Below are positions 1 to 27,505 of a DNA stretch of 64,000 bases, piece after piece. The notes beneath the pieces were generated by a model. That model ran no database searches, was not told the DNA's origin, and saw nothing but the letters and a program-made list of their open reading frames with translations. The stretch's first letter is position 1. Each line of letters starts with the position of its first letter. Both the position numbers and the translations under genes were made by a program. The stretch is from NCBI GenBank assembly GCA_012295275.1, contig CM022672.1, positions 15,142,625 through 15,206,624 on the forward strand. The letters are read 5' to 3'. The stretch is from Chrysomallon squamiferum (taxonomy: Eukaryota; Mollusca; Gastropoda; Neomphalida; Peltospiridae).

Positions 1-80
1 TATGAACTGCTGTACTGGTTTAAGCTGGTGTTCACAGAATGAGGAGGTGTTCTACTTTCCTTTATCAGTGATAGAAAATT

Positions 81-640
81 CTGTGTTGTGGATGGTAGAA
101 ACTACACCCACAATAATTCTGTGTTGTGGATGGTAGAAACTACACCCACAATAATTCTGTGTTGTGGATGGTAGAAAATTCACAAGAGTAATCCTGTGTT
201 GTGGATGGTAGAAAATTCACAACAGTAATTCTGCATTGTATATGGTAGGACATATACAACAATAATTCTGTGTTGTGGACGGTATAAAATTCACAACAAT
301 AATTCTGTGCTGTGGATGATAGAAAATCCACAAAAATAATTCTGTGTTTGAGGTAGAAAATATCTAGCTGTAATTTTATACTGTGGATGTAAAAAATTTA
401 CAATTACAATTCTGTATTGTATGAAATTTACTGCAGTGGTTATGAACTGTTTATAGTTGAAAATACATCAGTAATTTCTGGGTTGAAGTAGAAAATACTC
501 AACAGTAATTCCATGTGGATAGTAGAAAATATACCACTGTAATAATGTTTTGTATTGAGTAGTGGGTTGCTGATTGTAGAAAACACACTGGGTTACAGAT
601 AGAATAAAACACAGTGGTAGTAGAAAACTCACAGAAGGTT
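81..640. repeat. Degenerate ~37-bp minisatellite
   Basis: Tandem units of about 37-38 bp begin with CTGTGTTGTGGATGGTAGAAA and end in a variable CACAANARTAATT stretch. The first four or five units (81-270) are close to each other. Later ones decay and drift in length, and the pattern can be followed weakly to about 640. It lies just upstream of the first tentative exon of the RING-finger gene. Short minus-strand ORFs here are products of the repeat and are not genes. Confidence 0.85.
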
Positions 641-718
641 ACAGAAAGTACAAGACAGACACACGTTGGCAATTCGCTATAGTGGAAGTGTGCTGAAAGG
701 GAACACTGATATTCAGTG

Positions 719-14410
<13,692 letters not shown>

Positions 14411-14820
14411 AACTGCCACAAATAAGCAGAATAACTGGCAGTAAACTGAGACGTACATACATACATACATACATACATACAGCCTGACACTTCAGTACAA
14501 AAAAGGTTGTGAGATGTTACCACACACACATACTTTTTATTTGACATTTAATATTACTGGAACATTTTAAGAAGAAAAAAGAAGCCGATGCCTAATAATT
14601 GTTTGTTTTTCTGTGACAGATGCAAGTGTAAAGTGAGAAAAACTGATACTTGAATGGTCTGGGTTGCTCATGTGAGGATTCTTTTTTTTTTGAAAAAAAA
14701 AAAACAAGAAAAAAACAATTTATGAATGCCAGTTATTGTGTCAGTTTTTTTGTTTTTGTTTGTTTTGTTTTTAAATGAGTTAGCCATTTTTATGTGGAGT
14801 GTATATTGAATGTGCAAATG

Positions 14821-14826
14821 AATAAA
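14821..14826 (+). terminator. Candidate poly(A) signal, RNF38-like gene
   Basis: AATAAA about 410 bp after the stop codon. In this AT-rich sequence the hexamer is common, so it is only a plausible 3' end; a longer 3' UTR is possible. Confidence 0.35.
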
Positions 14827-14910
14827 GGAGACGCTTTAGATTTGGTAAACAACAAACGGGTATTCCATGGAATAGTGGAGGAGTGGTTGGATCACGGCAG
14901 AAGGAACCAC

Positions 14911-15014
14911 TTAAATGGTGGATATATACAAAAGACTATACATGCAGAAGGAATTAGCAAATTTTTTTTGAATAGGACTTTTGCAAACAGGATAATAATC
15001 AAGCCGTCTGCAAA
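14911..15014. repeat. Dispersed repeat, copy B
   Basis: Second copy of the element at 11432-11547, same orientation, with small indels. It lies downstream of the RING-finger gene stop codon and is followed by a poly-T run at about 15107-15142. Confidence 0.7.
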
Positions 15015-15105
15015 TTGTTTTCTTAGAAATTTATTTTTTAAACGAGAAACAGAAGTTGACAGTCAATTTGCAAAATGCCTTTGGTGCATTGCAGGTATTT
15101 CTTCT

Positions 15106-15143
<38 letters not shown>

Positions 15144-18100
15144 TGTACAAAATATACTAAATTTGTTGTACATAACATACAATGAAAAATAAATATGTTT
15201 GTGTTCTTTTTTTTTTTTTTTTCTTTTTTTTTTTGTTGTTGTTGCATAAAACTGTAAGCATTTCTTACCTCATAATGTGTACTGTAGCTGCTGTTGTAGT
15301 TGGAGCTTTGTCACCGTGTAGACGTGGCCAGTGTGGTGCATGTGCGATACAAATATTTCTAAATTTATGTTGAAATTATCATCTTTTCTTTTACAGTTCT
15401 TTTTTCCTGATTTTTAAGATATAATATTTCCCGTTGACATATATTAGATATATCGATTATATTAAAGAAATAATAATTATTATTATTTTTTTTTTTTTAA
15501 AAAGCAACATCTATTTTTAGAAAAGCATTCACCTGTTTTAGTAAAATTTAAGATAAAATTGAATCCACTCACTTTTAATTTAATACTTACCATTAAATTA
15601 ATTAACAAAGAAAGAAATGTGAAAGGGAAATCTTAGTAGCAACAGTTTGAATATTCGGAACTTTCATGGTTTATTTTTACCCTCATTTGTTAAAAGATAA
15701 AGAAAAAATATATAAATAAAATGTAACTTTTCTCCCTCTTAAAAATTTGGAAATACAGACTAAATATGATTTTTTTATTATTATTATTTTTATTTTTATA
15801 TCTTAAATGTGATTATAAATTATCGTAAATATGATTATTTTAAAAATCTGAGAAATGAGCTTAATCAATGCTAATGTAATGTTTGTCAAATGTTCTCATT
15901 TCATTAACATTTTTATTTTCATGTAAGATTGTATTCTTTTTTAAGCATTCTTTTTTATTTTTAAAGTGTTAAAATGTTACCTTAAATTGTTACTTCAACT
16001 TTCAAACACAATTCTTTTTTTATATATATACATATACATATATATATATATATATATATCTTTTTTCACAGGTAACATTTTCTAAATATTATATGTGTAT
16101 TTACTGTGTTGTATGCATTAAATACACTTAACTTCCAATACAAAAAAAATAATCGGTTCACTTCACATGATGTTATTTTTCTATAAATAATTTTTCATTT
16201 TAATCTAGATATTTAATTTATACAATGCCAACGGTTTATAAGATCGTATTAATTTCACTCTTTGTTTATCTGTGTCTGTGTTCATTGTTTAAATCTATCT
16301 CGGCATTCTTTTCTACCACTTGCATTCAGTAAAATATATTAAATTTTTTTTTGTTTTTTTTTTTAAAAAACAAAATAAAAACAAGATTTACCATGATGTT
16401 CCAAATGATAGATTGTGTATGTATATAAAACAAAATTTATATATTTGAAATCATCTATGCTGTTTCTATGTAAATTGCAATGCTCCATTCATATTTATTC
16501 CTTAGTTAAGCATTAAATTGGTTTATTTGTTTAAAATGAAGCCTTTTGAAAATGTTTCATTGATCAAGTTTTATATATTTTTTTTAAATTATACTTTTAC
16601 AATATTCTTAAATTCTTGGGCATTAAAGAATTATTTTAAAAATTATTTAAAAAAAGAAATAATGATCCAGCCATGTCAGGCAGGTCAAGGGAGATAATTG
16701 TTTTTTGCTTTATTCATTTTTCTGAAAGTAATTTGTAAACAGTCCTTGTGTTTAAACAATCAGTTACCATTGTTTAAATATCTTTTTGTAATTTGTTTTA
16801 TAGAAATGTAAATTTGTATTGGTGTAAAATTTAAGGGTTTTTTCTGCAAAGTTCAGCAAATGGTGGGGGAGGTTATTTTAAAAAATGATTAGAATTATAT
16901 ATTGAAAATTACCAGAAACTGTTTAAAACAATTTATTATAATTTGCATTAGATTTTGTTCTTTTACATTGTTACCGGAAAATGTTAGCAAGTGTATCGTT
17001 ACTTTTTAAAATTTTAATTTAAAATTATTTTCAATTAACTTAAATTTGACATAATAGAGTTCATAATATGTACAAGCGAATGATAATTTTTTTTTTTTTC
17101 ATGTACTTCACATTTTGTTGATAATTTTGTTTTCTATTAAGTTTTCTAATCAGAATACAAGTAAAAGGATTATATATATATATATATATATATAAAAGAA
17201 AAATAATAATAAAAAATGTAAAACCTCATTCTCTCAGAATAAGCTTCTGTTGTCACTGAAAATGGTGTCACTGATGACTTTTCTTTACTGCTGTTGCAGT
17301 TTTCTTTTCTTTTCTTTTATTCACTATTACTTGTAATAATATTATCATGCAAAATAACAGTTTGGCTCATTTCCACACATACCCCCTCTCAGTATATCTG
17401 CTTAAGTTATCTTTCAAAATTAATTTTACATTAAAACAAAATTTAAAACCTCTCTTGTCATTTTATCATACGCTTCAGCTTAAGTAATCAATACAGAAAA
17501 TATTAACTGATATTATTATTATTATTATAAATTTTATATATAGTTTAAAAACAAAAGTTGTGTTGGTGATGGTGATAGCAGGGTGAAAGCAGGGTGAAAT
17601 AAAGAAATTATTATTACGGAAGTTATCAGTTTAGTTTTAATGAAAATTTATGTTATTATCAGTAGCATAAGCATTGTGAATATCTGTGACATAATTGTTA
17701 ACTACTTTTGGATCTTCAACCTGTGACATTCTGTGTGGTAGAATTAAAAACAGTTATTATCATTATTTTTTTTTTTTTTATATTTTTTTCTGCTTATTTT
17801 ATTAACATACCAAGAAATAACATATTTCAATGTTTAGAAAACATGTTTCTGTCATTAATTTTTAAGTTTTTCAAAATTTGGTATATTTATTTACTTTTTA
17901 CAACTTTTTGTTTTTTTTGTTATTATAACTGTCATTATTAGTTCAAGTTATTGTTGATATTATTATTATTAGTAAAACAATAACTACACAGGGTGTTAGA
18001 GGCTGAAGAAGAAGATGAGTCTTGAGTGTGAAGCACAAATAAATTCAGGGTGTATCCTGCTTGCACTTGGGAATTCCTATCTACCTCTCAGAACTGTATT

Positions 18101-18778
18101 ATAACAAAAACTATGTATGCCTTTTTTTTCTTAAATTTTGTGTGCTTTATGCATGTCTCAGAATTGACAAATATTTATATATCATATTATATATTATCAT
18201 ATATTTGAATGTTTAGAAATGATGTACTCTTTCTTCCCAAAAGTATATTTGTCATTCTTATGAAATGCAAATTCTCTCGAAAAATAAAAAAAATAATAAA
18301 TAATAATTAAAAAAAATATCAATAAATCTACAATTTCAGATCTATATTATGGCAATAAAATCATCAATAATAATTTTTGTTTTGTTTTTTGTTTTAAAAT
18401 TACATTGATATATTTTATATCTTTAGAAATTGTGTATTAATACAACAAATATAATAAAATGTATATTAAAATTATTTTATTATTATTTTCTTTTTCGAAA
18501 AATGTATGATGAATTCCCCTTGACAATAATTGTTTTATGTCATCTAAGTAAGAGATTATTTAAATTGCTTATCTATCTGCCTGTTAACAAATTTGGGGAA
18601 CAAGTGGAATGGGTAGAAAGGCCAAAGTACTGATGTGAAGTTGTCATATGTTTTATTTTTGAACATAAAATTTACAAACTTGTAAATTCAACAAATCCTT
18701 GTTATATGCTCTTTGTGGGGACCTTTAAAAAAATAAATTTAAAAAAATGCCAAAATAACTATATTTGTATGTTTGAAA

Positions 18779-18878
18779 TAGCCTTGTTCCTTTGCCTCAC
18801 CCTAGGCATTGCTACTGTTCTCTCACCCAGACTTAGGAAATCCTTGTGATGCTATAGTGAGGCAAGGAACAGACTAGC
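18779..18878. repeat. Imperfect inverted repeat (foldback)
   Basis: TTGTTCCTTTGCCTCAC near 18784-18800 pairs with GTGAGGCAAGGAACAG near 18857-18872, with one bulge. Pairing continues weakly inward (CCTAGGCAT against ATGCTATAG). It resembles a MITE-like foldback. Confidence 0.6.
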
Positions 18879-21800
18879 AAAGTTCATTATCTTAAAATCT
18901 AAACCATTTCTTTACTACTACAAATATGTAATAAATTAATCTTTGAATTTATCAGTGATGATTTTAGACCAAACAATTTGCTTGTCTCCAGAAAACCAGC
19001 TATTTGTTTGAGTGTGGGATTTTTTCTTAAACTGACTACTTTTAACTCTGGGGGCTCTACAGTACTGTATTGTAACAAAATCTATGTCTGCCATAGTTGC
19101 AATTGTTTTTCTTTCTGTGATACACACTGAACAATCTCAGTTGCTATGCAGAGACAATCCTCTGACAGCAAGTCATTATTATTCACCTGTACAGGAGTAC
19201 TGAATAACAGTTAAATAACATATTGTTCTTTATTTTTATTTTTTTCATCCAATATATTATAGATGGTATTGTAAAGTGTAGTATGAAGATTAATAATTTT
19301 TGTCTTTTAAATGAAATTATGTTTCTTGATTTCATTATTTAAATTTTAACCTGTTTATTAAAATAGAATACATGGTATTCTTTAAAAATATTTTAAAAAC
19401 TTTTATGGATTGATATAGTCTCAGCTTTCAGAGTATAATAACTTTAAAAAGTTTCATTCTTTATTTTGTATATTTTAAGTATGTAATTAGCCTGTAACCA
19501 GACATCTGACAAATCCAGAAATCCAGACCACGTTAAGAATACGTTAAGATTTATTTTTATTATTATTGGTTTTTTTTAAATATACACAACTATTTACTGA
19601 ATGAAGTTTAAATTTTACACTTACAGAGTCAACAATCAGTTTACAAAATTAACATTGGGAAAACTGACATGGTGAAAGACTAAATTATTTTTCTCATTAG
19701 ATTAGGTGGACAATTGAAAATAAACAAGGAGGAACACATTCTTGAGAAAACAGATGAGAATGTTGAATTAAAGATGTGACATAGAAAAGTACTTTGAGTG
19801 AATTGCACAGAATAAAAATTCTGCGAGATAAAAGAATAATGGTCACTTTAAAGTTCATTTCAGACCAGTTTAGCTATTTTCTGTCCATTTCATTATTTTT
19901 TGCTCCATTCCATTTTTTGTATAAAAATGTTATATCATGGATAATCTATATTTTAACCAATACATATATATATATATATTTATACATATAATTCCATTTT
20001 ACTGCCTTCATAATCAAGATATTGGTTTTTCTTTTGAAAATTAGACTAAATGATTGACATAAATATTATTACATTTCATTAATCCCTTTAAAGATTTTCC
20101 TTCTAGTTCATTACAATTATCCAAAAAATTTGCAAACCAATTCAGTGGTACAAAACCAAGTTGTTTTTAAAATCACACTTCAATATTAAAAAAAATTAAA
20201 ATTAAAAGTTTAATAAATAAAGGAGAAGAAAAAGAAGCTGATAATAATTATTCATGTGCCCAGTGGTTGCATGAATCCCTAAAAGATAAAAGTTAAATTT
20301 AGTTCATTATCTGAGAATAAATTTAAAAAAAAGAAGAAAGAAAACAAAATTATATATGTAGTCTGATGTTTATTTTGTGCAAATCACATATTTGCTAGCT
20401 GTGTTAAGTCCTTGAGGATTTTTGACAAGGAATGGTCAGTCTATGTATATCAATTTCTGATTTTCTTATTCTTAATCAACAACTAATAACAACAATATTT
20501 TATCAAACAATAAAATCAATTATACATCTGAACCTAGAGAAACAAACAAACAATACCAAGATAATTTTTCCATTGTTTTTATTTCATGATTAAATATTTA
20601 GTTTCATTTCACAATGAGATCTGCAATGTATCTGATTTGATGTAATTTTCTGAAATTGACCACCACACAATAAAAATCTGCATTATATACTATAAATAAT
20701 GTTATAGTATTGTCACCCATGGACACAATAGTTCAATAATGTTATAATACTACTTTTATAATTCTGGTGCTATTTAATTATTCCTCCATGGATTTCAGTC
20801 TATGACATGTAGCATTATGCTTTTTTTTTCTTCCCCTTAACAACAGGTGAATTTTTATATCCTGAATGGAAAAGTAAATTTTCATAATGTTTAATAACAG
20901 GTAAATTTTTTATAATCTGAAATGATAAGTCAGTTTTCATCACCTGTTTTTTATAACCTGTAATAACAGGTGAAAGAGAAAATAAAATTTTAGCAGCATT
21001 CTTTTGAAATGTTATGCAACAGCTTTTCACTCCAACACAGAACTGGAATCACATAAAACAATACTGAAGTGATGTTATATACATATATTAATGCTAATAA
21101 ACATGTTTAATAATTATCTTGCCAAAATACCTGAGCCTAGGAAATTAATAAATAGAGAGATAAGAGAGATGAAAGGTTAGCCAGTATTATAGAAATGACA
21201 GAAAGATGGACAGATAGAGAAAACTCATCAAATAGGCAAATTAAAAGCAGAGCAATAATAATTACAGCAAAAGTAATAATTTGTATTATATTACATGTAA
21301 AACTGACAAGCTTATCTTTGTTCTTTTAAATACAAAGAAAGTTTACTAATCTAAAACAAAAACAAAAATCCAACAATAGAAAGAAATTATACAATCAGAA
21401 TACTGATAATATATAATTCTCACTCAAGACTAACAGTACAACATAAACTAAAATGTTTTACCCAGTAACGATCAAAGCTATTATTTCAATACTCTTTTTT
21501 TTTTTTTTTTGTATTGATAATTTTATATTATGCTGAAATATAATATTGATGCTCTTTAACAGAAAACAATTTTTATTTTAAGCAGCACTTGATTAAATAA
21601 TTAAAAATGTAAATGATATTTATAAAAGATTGTGGTTCAGTCTGTTATAATTTTGAATGGACAGATATGTGTCTGGAAATGTTTAGCTGCATATTTGAAA
21701 TTAAATGAATAATAATAATAAGAATAATATATAAATTCTGCTTAACATTTATTTTGGATTATAAATATCTAATTTAAAAATCCAGTGTTGAGCTATATTG

Positions 21801-23102
21801 ACATATTGATTATTTTGAAACAAAGTTATAAAAAAATAAAATTTAAATAAAAAGTTTAAAATGATATCATTATAAACAGAAACATCTATATAAATTTTTT
21901 TTAAAAATTAAACCTAAAATTGTTGAACTGAAAAGTATAAATATCCTTCTCTCAACATCTAAAAATGCATAACAAACATAAATAATAAAATAAAAAATCT
22001 TAAAAACCCTACACAGGCAAAGTACTTTTAAATTCATTTGTCATAAAAACAAAATTACAAAGTATTAGTTCTTTATTTTATACATTTACAGAAATTCGTA
22101 ACTTTATCTTCAATATCATCAACATGATATTTAACAATAATCTTCATAATAAATAACACAAAAAAAAAAAATTAAAACCAAAAATAATAGTAACGAATTG
22201 GAACAGGTGTATGTATGTTTCATGTAACAGATTTGTTATAAATTTCTAACAAATAACGGTTACCTGTTATAAAGACTAATAACAATAATAATACATACAT
22301 ACATACATACATACCAATAATTGTGTATGTGTGTGCCTGCATGTATGGGTATATACAACAAATTGGTCAATACCTTTGACATAATGATAATAATGATTAG
22401 AAAAAAGAAAACTACATATTTACAATTAATTCAGGAACTGATAAACATGAAATGTTTGTGTATGTATGCATGTGAAGTAATTTTGTTGTTTTGTTTTATA
22501 CATTCGTCATATTTAATAATAATAATTTAGTAATTCATGATTCATGCACAATCATGATGGGCTTAATTATGTGTATGCAAGCACACATACACACACATAT
22601 ACATGCATACAAAGTAACAAAATAAACAAAACATTAACATCAACATTAACATTTAAAATTTTTTTTTAAATAAAAGCTAAAAATCTTTAAATAATCTGTA
22701 GTTTAAAAAAAAAAAAAAAAAAATAAAAACACTTTTTGAAAAGAAATACGAATACATACATATTATTATTATTAAATAAAAATGATTTATATAATAAATT
22801 AAATCTTATTATAATACTCTTTTTTTTTTTTTTTTTTTTTGTTGTAAATCATGATTCTAGAACAACTTGTATTAATAATCAAATTTATGTAATTTAGAAA
22901 CCTAAACATTTTATAAATAATAATAGTAGTTGTAGGTATTAATGACATGACCAGTCTGATATTAACAGCCAAAACTTGATACCCAAACTGTAATTATAAA
23001 AATTTTGAAACCAAATAAAAATCTATTAGAAAACAACTACAAACAGTTATAACAAAATAGCACTCACTCTCATACTTATATTAATTAATATGTCCAAACA
23101 TA

Positions 23103-23104
<2 letters not shown>

Positions 23105-23152
<48 letters not shown>
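23105..23152. repeat. AC microsatellite
   Basis: About 24 AC units. Both strands give TH- or CV-repeat ORFs that are not genes. Confidence 0.95.
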
Positions 23153-23157
<5 letters not shown>

Positions 23158-24501
23158 TCTCAGTGATATACAGATTAGAGATGGAAGAATGGAAAGACAG
23201 AAGAAAAAGAAGGCACAAAGTAAACAATTTCAAACATCCAGTGCAGATATAACAGTATGCAGCCTGGTCAGACAAACAGACAACAGACATGACAACAGAT
23301 AATAGATATATGCTGAATGAGCACTTGGTTTGCCCAAGATAGTATTGTCTCTAAGATAGAATTCAAGTGATACATTTCTATAAACTGAGCATGGTTCTAA
23401 CTTTTGAAAACTTAGAGGCATGTAAAGGGACACGTATCATTTTTGTGTTGTCAGTAATTTCTCACATAAATATACCTTGTTATGCTTAAACAGAAACGGA
23501 TTTTAAACTAATACAGTTTTACTCATGCCTATCACTGTATATGCATTAGAAAGGTATAATTGCATATTTCTCATATAAAAAAAAAAAAAAAGTTTTCTGG
23601 AATGTACCACTGGCAGAAACAGAAAAAATGGATTTATAATTTACAGACATATAAGTCATGTTCTATATAAGATCACATTTTGGAATGTACTTCAATACCA
23701 AAACTGTCAATTTAAACTTTCAAGATGTGTTTACAGACTCATACTTTTTTGTGTATTAAAAATAACTCATCTTTTTATGCCATGTACTTCTTATATAAAT
23801 ACTATGCTCTGGAATGGTATCGCCTAATTAATTAATGTTAACAGAGATATGAAAATAAATACAGGATGGAAATGAACTATATAGATGGATATGAACTGAA
23901 AGTCTTGTTTAATATAGGGAATAGTTGTGTAAGATGAAAATGATTTTTAATAATGAATGTGACAGAATGGAAGTAAGGACAATGTTTTGATATGTAACAA
24001 GTTAAACATCTGTAGTTTTATAGACATAAAGAACTATATTTATAACATCTGTTTTTGCCTTACATACAGCTAACTGCAGTTGTGGCATAAGAACAGGCTT
24101 CAAAAATTCAGCCAAGATGTGTATAAAAGGAAAAACAGTTTTAAGAATAACTGAAGGACTGAAATGTGAGATGGTTAGGAAAGATGTTAATAAAATATCT
24201 AGTTTCAGTTTCAGAAACATTTGTGGAAATCACCTAAATGTGAGTAACAGTATTTTCAGTAGCAATTTTTCTCAAAATCATATAAACCATCAAATACAGA
24301 TCTAGAAAGTGGAAATACTGATGAGGTCAAAATACAAGGAAATGTATTTTTTACTATTTTTATCATCTTTCACATCCACGATATACTAGAGAAACAAAAT
24401 GGTTTTTTTTTTTTTTATCTATCACTTGAATTCTATCAACTTGCAATATCGTAAATAAATTAATGAGCAGGTAATCATCGAATATACAACTAGTGTTTGT
24501 A

Positions 24502-24642
24502 TTAAAACTTTAAATTTCTCAGACCAGGGCGACCTGCCGTTTTTTCTCCAGCCCATAACTTAGACTTGGCTCGGAAGTGTCGAAGGTCGTTGCTGTGGTC
24601 TTTGTGAAGCATTGGTTTGTAGCCCTGTGGTTCACACATGTG
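24502..24642 (-). CDS. CDC25: CDC25 exon 16: C-terminus and stop
   Basis: 47 codons including TAA at 24504-24502; acceptor GTCGCAG. It encodes [20 protein letters not shown], then [12 protein letters not shown] and a divergent tail ending LKF. CEPxxYxPMxxxD and KSKxWAGE are conserved C-terminal elements that help bind the CDK-cyclin substrate. Confidence 0.96.
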   Translation of the reverse strand, partial: HMCEPQGYKPMLHKDHSNDLRHFRAKSKLWAGEKTAGRPGLRNLKF

Positions 24643-27465
24643 CTGCGACAAAAAAAATAAAAAATAAAATTAATACAAACACACATACATGTAATAAATA
24701 ATAATCATTTTTTCATAATTGACTTAGTACCTTGATTATTTTACTCTAACTATTTCAAGCTAATCATAATCATTTTCTTGATTACCTGTTTCACATATTA
24801 TTCATAGAAAATTTAGTATCTGTAAGCTTTTAAAAAATATATATATATATTTTTTTATATATATGGGAATAAGGTAACAAAATAACAATAAAAAACAAAC
24901 AAAAATCAAAAACACAAAAAACCCCACAAAAACCAACATATATCTACAAACAAAATATATTTAACTATTTTCAAATATCACTACAGATGTTAACTTAAGC
25001 AGACGAGAAAGAATAGTCTTACTGAATAAATAATAACAGATGCTGTAGATAAAAAAGCCATTACCTGATATTTTTCAAAGAAAGCTTTATAGCCGCCCTC
25101 CAGGAGGTAGATCTCAGGGTACAGAAGCCCAGGGTAGCAGTCTTTGTTCATTTCTCGATCTCGGTTCCGCAGAAATCTTGATCTAAATACATGCAGTAAG
25201 CAATCTAAGTTTTTCAGCATTAGGTAATTATGTAACAAGTTAAAAATGCTTATCTCCCAGACTAACTAAAAAAAACCAACTGAAACCTGATTTTTGCAAT
25301 TTGTTCATCTTTTTTCTCTTCATCTAGCAAAATAACAACATAATTTTGTTAAATATGTTCAACATCCACGATATTATATGTAATTAAATAATATAAATGA
25401 ACTTTTATTAATTTAGAAACCAAAAAAAACAAAAAACAAAAACAACAACAAAGTTGTTTTTTTCTTCTCTGCAATATTACATGATTCATTCCACAGTTCT
25501 GTCTGGATTTTTAATTTTTGTGATATCTAAATTAGTTAATCTCCCTAACAACTCCAAGAAATATCACTTGCACTTACAGATTTGGCCCTCTTTCTGATGA
25601 GAATTCACAATGGAAAATAAGAACTAGCTGTTTTCCATTCTTGTCTTTTGCCCAAGGCTTTTGAATAAATTCCTTTATTATTAAATCTTTGGTGTATAAA
25701 TTTTTAGCTCCCTGCAAAAAAATTATACAGAATAATAATAAAGAAAAGGAATTTTTTTTTAAACAAAACCAAAAAGTGTTGATAATAACAAACACTTTCT
25801 GTAATTTACCAACTAATTAGATTTATTAGCTTTAAATAATTGTTGAAAGATTTGGCATTGTAGTATTCTTTGTCACCTTTTAAATTTTACTTGTTAATGA
25901 AAGCTAGTAACTGAGGGTTTTGCAGAGGGGAGTAATTTTAGTTTTTTTTTCATTTATGCAGATTATTTACCTCTTCATCAATGTATATTAACTACATTAT
26001 GTCAATTCCTTAACTTCTGAATTTTTAGAACACTTTATACTTGTGTGCTCAAAAGTGAAAATTTAATTCCTCTGTTTACTATTTATGGTTAGATTAATTT
26101 TTACTTTTAATCAATCAATAACTATTATATTTGCTTAGTTTCTATATTTTTTTAATCTTACCAACAGATAACTTAAGGACATTCTATAAAGTATGTATGC
26201 TTAAAGAAAAGAGCTATTCTTGCATTGGTTTTGAAGAGGTAAAAATGAATATAAAAAGTATGCATGTGGAATTAAATAATGTGTTAGGGATTTTAATTCC
26301 AGTTAAATGTTTGATGTCTATATATTACTGATTTACAATTTATCCAGACTTATTCTTACTGGCTCCATTTGTATGGGAGGGAAGAGGAACGGTTTGTATA
26401 TGGATGTATCTGTTACATTTGTATATATATATTAAGTAAAAACAGCTTTTATTATTTACTAATTATCTACAAATTACTGATTTAAAACTTATCTTTACTG
26501 ATTCTTAGAGGAGCTATATGTACGGGAGGTAAGAGGAAGGGTTTGTATATGGGTGTAGATGTTGATCTCTTACATTAGTATATATATTTAAAAAAAAAAA
26601 ACAGAATTAGGTTATTTACTAAGTGTCTATAAATTACTAATTTAGAATCTATCAAACAAACTACTGATTCCTGGAAGATCACTGGCTACTAGAGAAGAAA
26701 GGGGTGTTTACTGGTTGTGTAAGCGGAATCTCTTACATTAGTGCATACATACTTTATGACTGGCCCATTACCTGTACATGTCCACCAGTGTATTCGTATG
26801 GGTAGCGGCAGTCCACTATGCAGTGATCATAAATGACATCATTATATTGATCAGTCATCAGTGCATAGAGCTGAAAAATTAAGTTGTTCTGTAATAATGT
26901 CCAAATAAACCGTTGTAACAATCTGATTTATCAGTTATACATGTCAGATTTTCCTTAGATTGAAGTCAAAATGAACTGTTGAACCAATAAAAACTGATAA
27001 AAAAAACTTGAATAGAGGTAACCATCATGTTAAAATAAAGTTTTATACTAATAGTTTACTGAAATGAAATGATTTACCATTCAGAATTGTAACTGAATAT
27101 TCTCAGTTTTTTATTTATTTGAATAATAAAGGTTTTACAGAAATAACCTACTGATGTTATACATAAGTTATATTTTTTACAACTAGTAGCAAGGAATCTG
27201 TTATAACCAGAATAAAACAAAACACAGTTAGCAGGATTAATATTTCAGACAAGCACATTCAGTTACTACAGTTTTACCACACATACTGAACACTATCTTT
27301 GCTAATGTATTAATAATATATTAATATTTACAGCCATCCATTACATTAAGTTTCCAATCATGCAAGCCAATATTCCAAAACCCTCTGAATTAGAAATATA
27401 TATGATGGTTTTGGGGTTAATATATTAGTAGTAAATTCAATAGTATATTGCTAGAAATTATTAAA

Positions 27466-27505
<40 letters not shown>

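Larger units (their letters stand above)
15015..24501. other. Intergenic, no gene recognised
   Basis: About 9.5 kb of AT-rich sequence between the 3' ends of the convergent RING-finger and CDC25 genes. It holds poly-T runs (15107-15142, 15208-15234, 22820-22840), TA runs (about 16020-16060 and 17170-17195), a CATA run (22291-22314), an AC microsatellite (23105-23152), an imperfect foldback (18779-18878) and a small tandem patch (20838-20975). ORFs of 60-130 codons are low-complexity or lack any homology I recognise. Part must be 3' UTR, but I cannot set its limits. Confidence 0.6.

Noticed and set aside
14794-15192. 132-codon + strand ORF after the RING-finger gene
   Set aside because: Covers a dispersed repeat copy and ends in poly-Phe from the T run; no recognisable protein.
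24990-25238. 82-codon minus-strand ORF taken as one exon
   Set aside because: It runs past the splice sites on both sides; only 25065-25182 matches CDC25 and joins in phase with neighbours.
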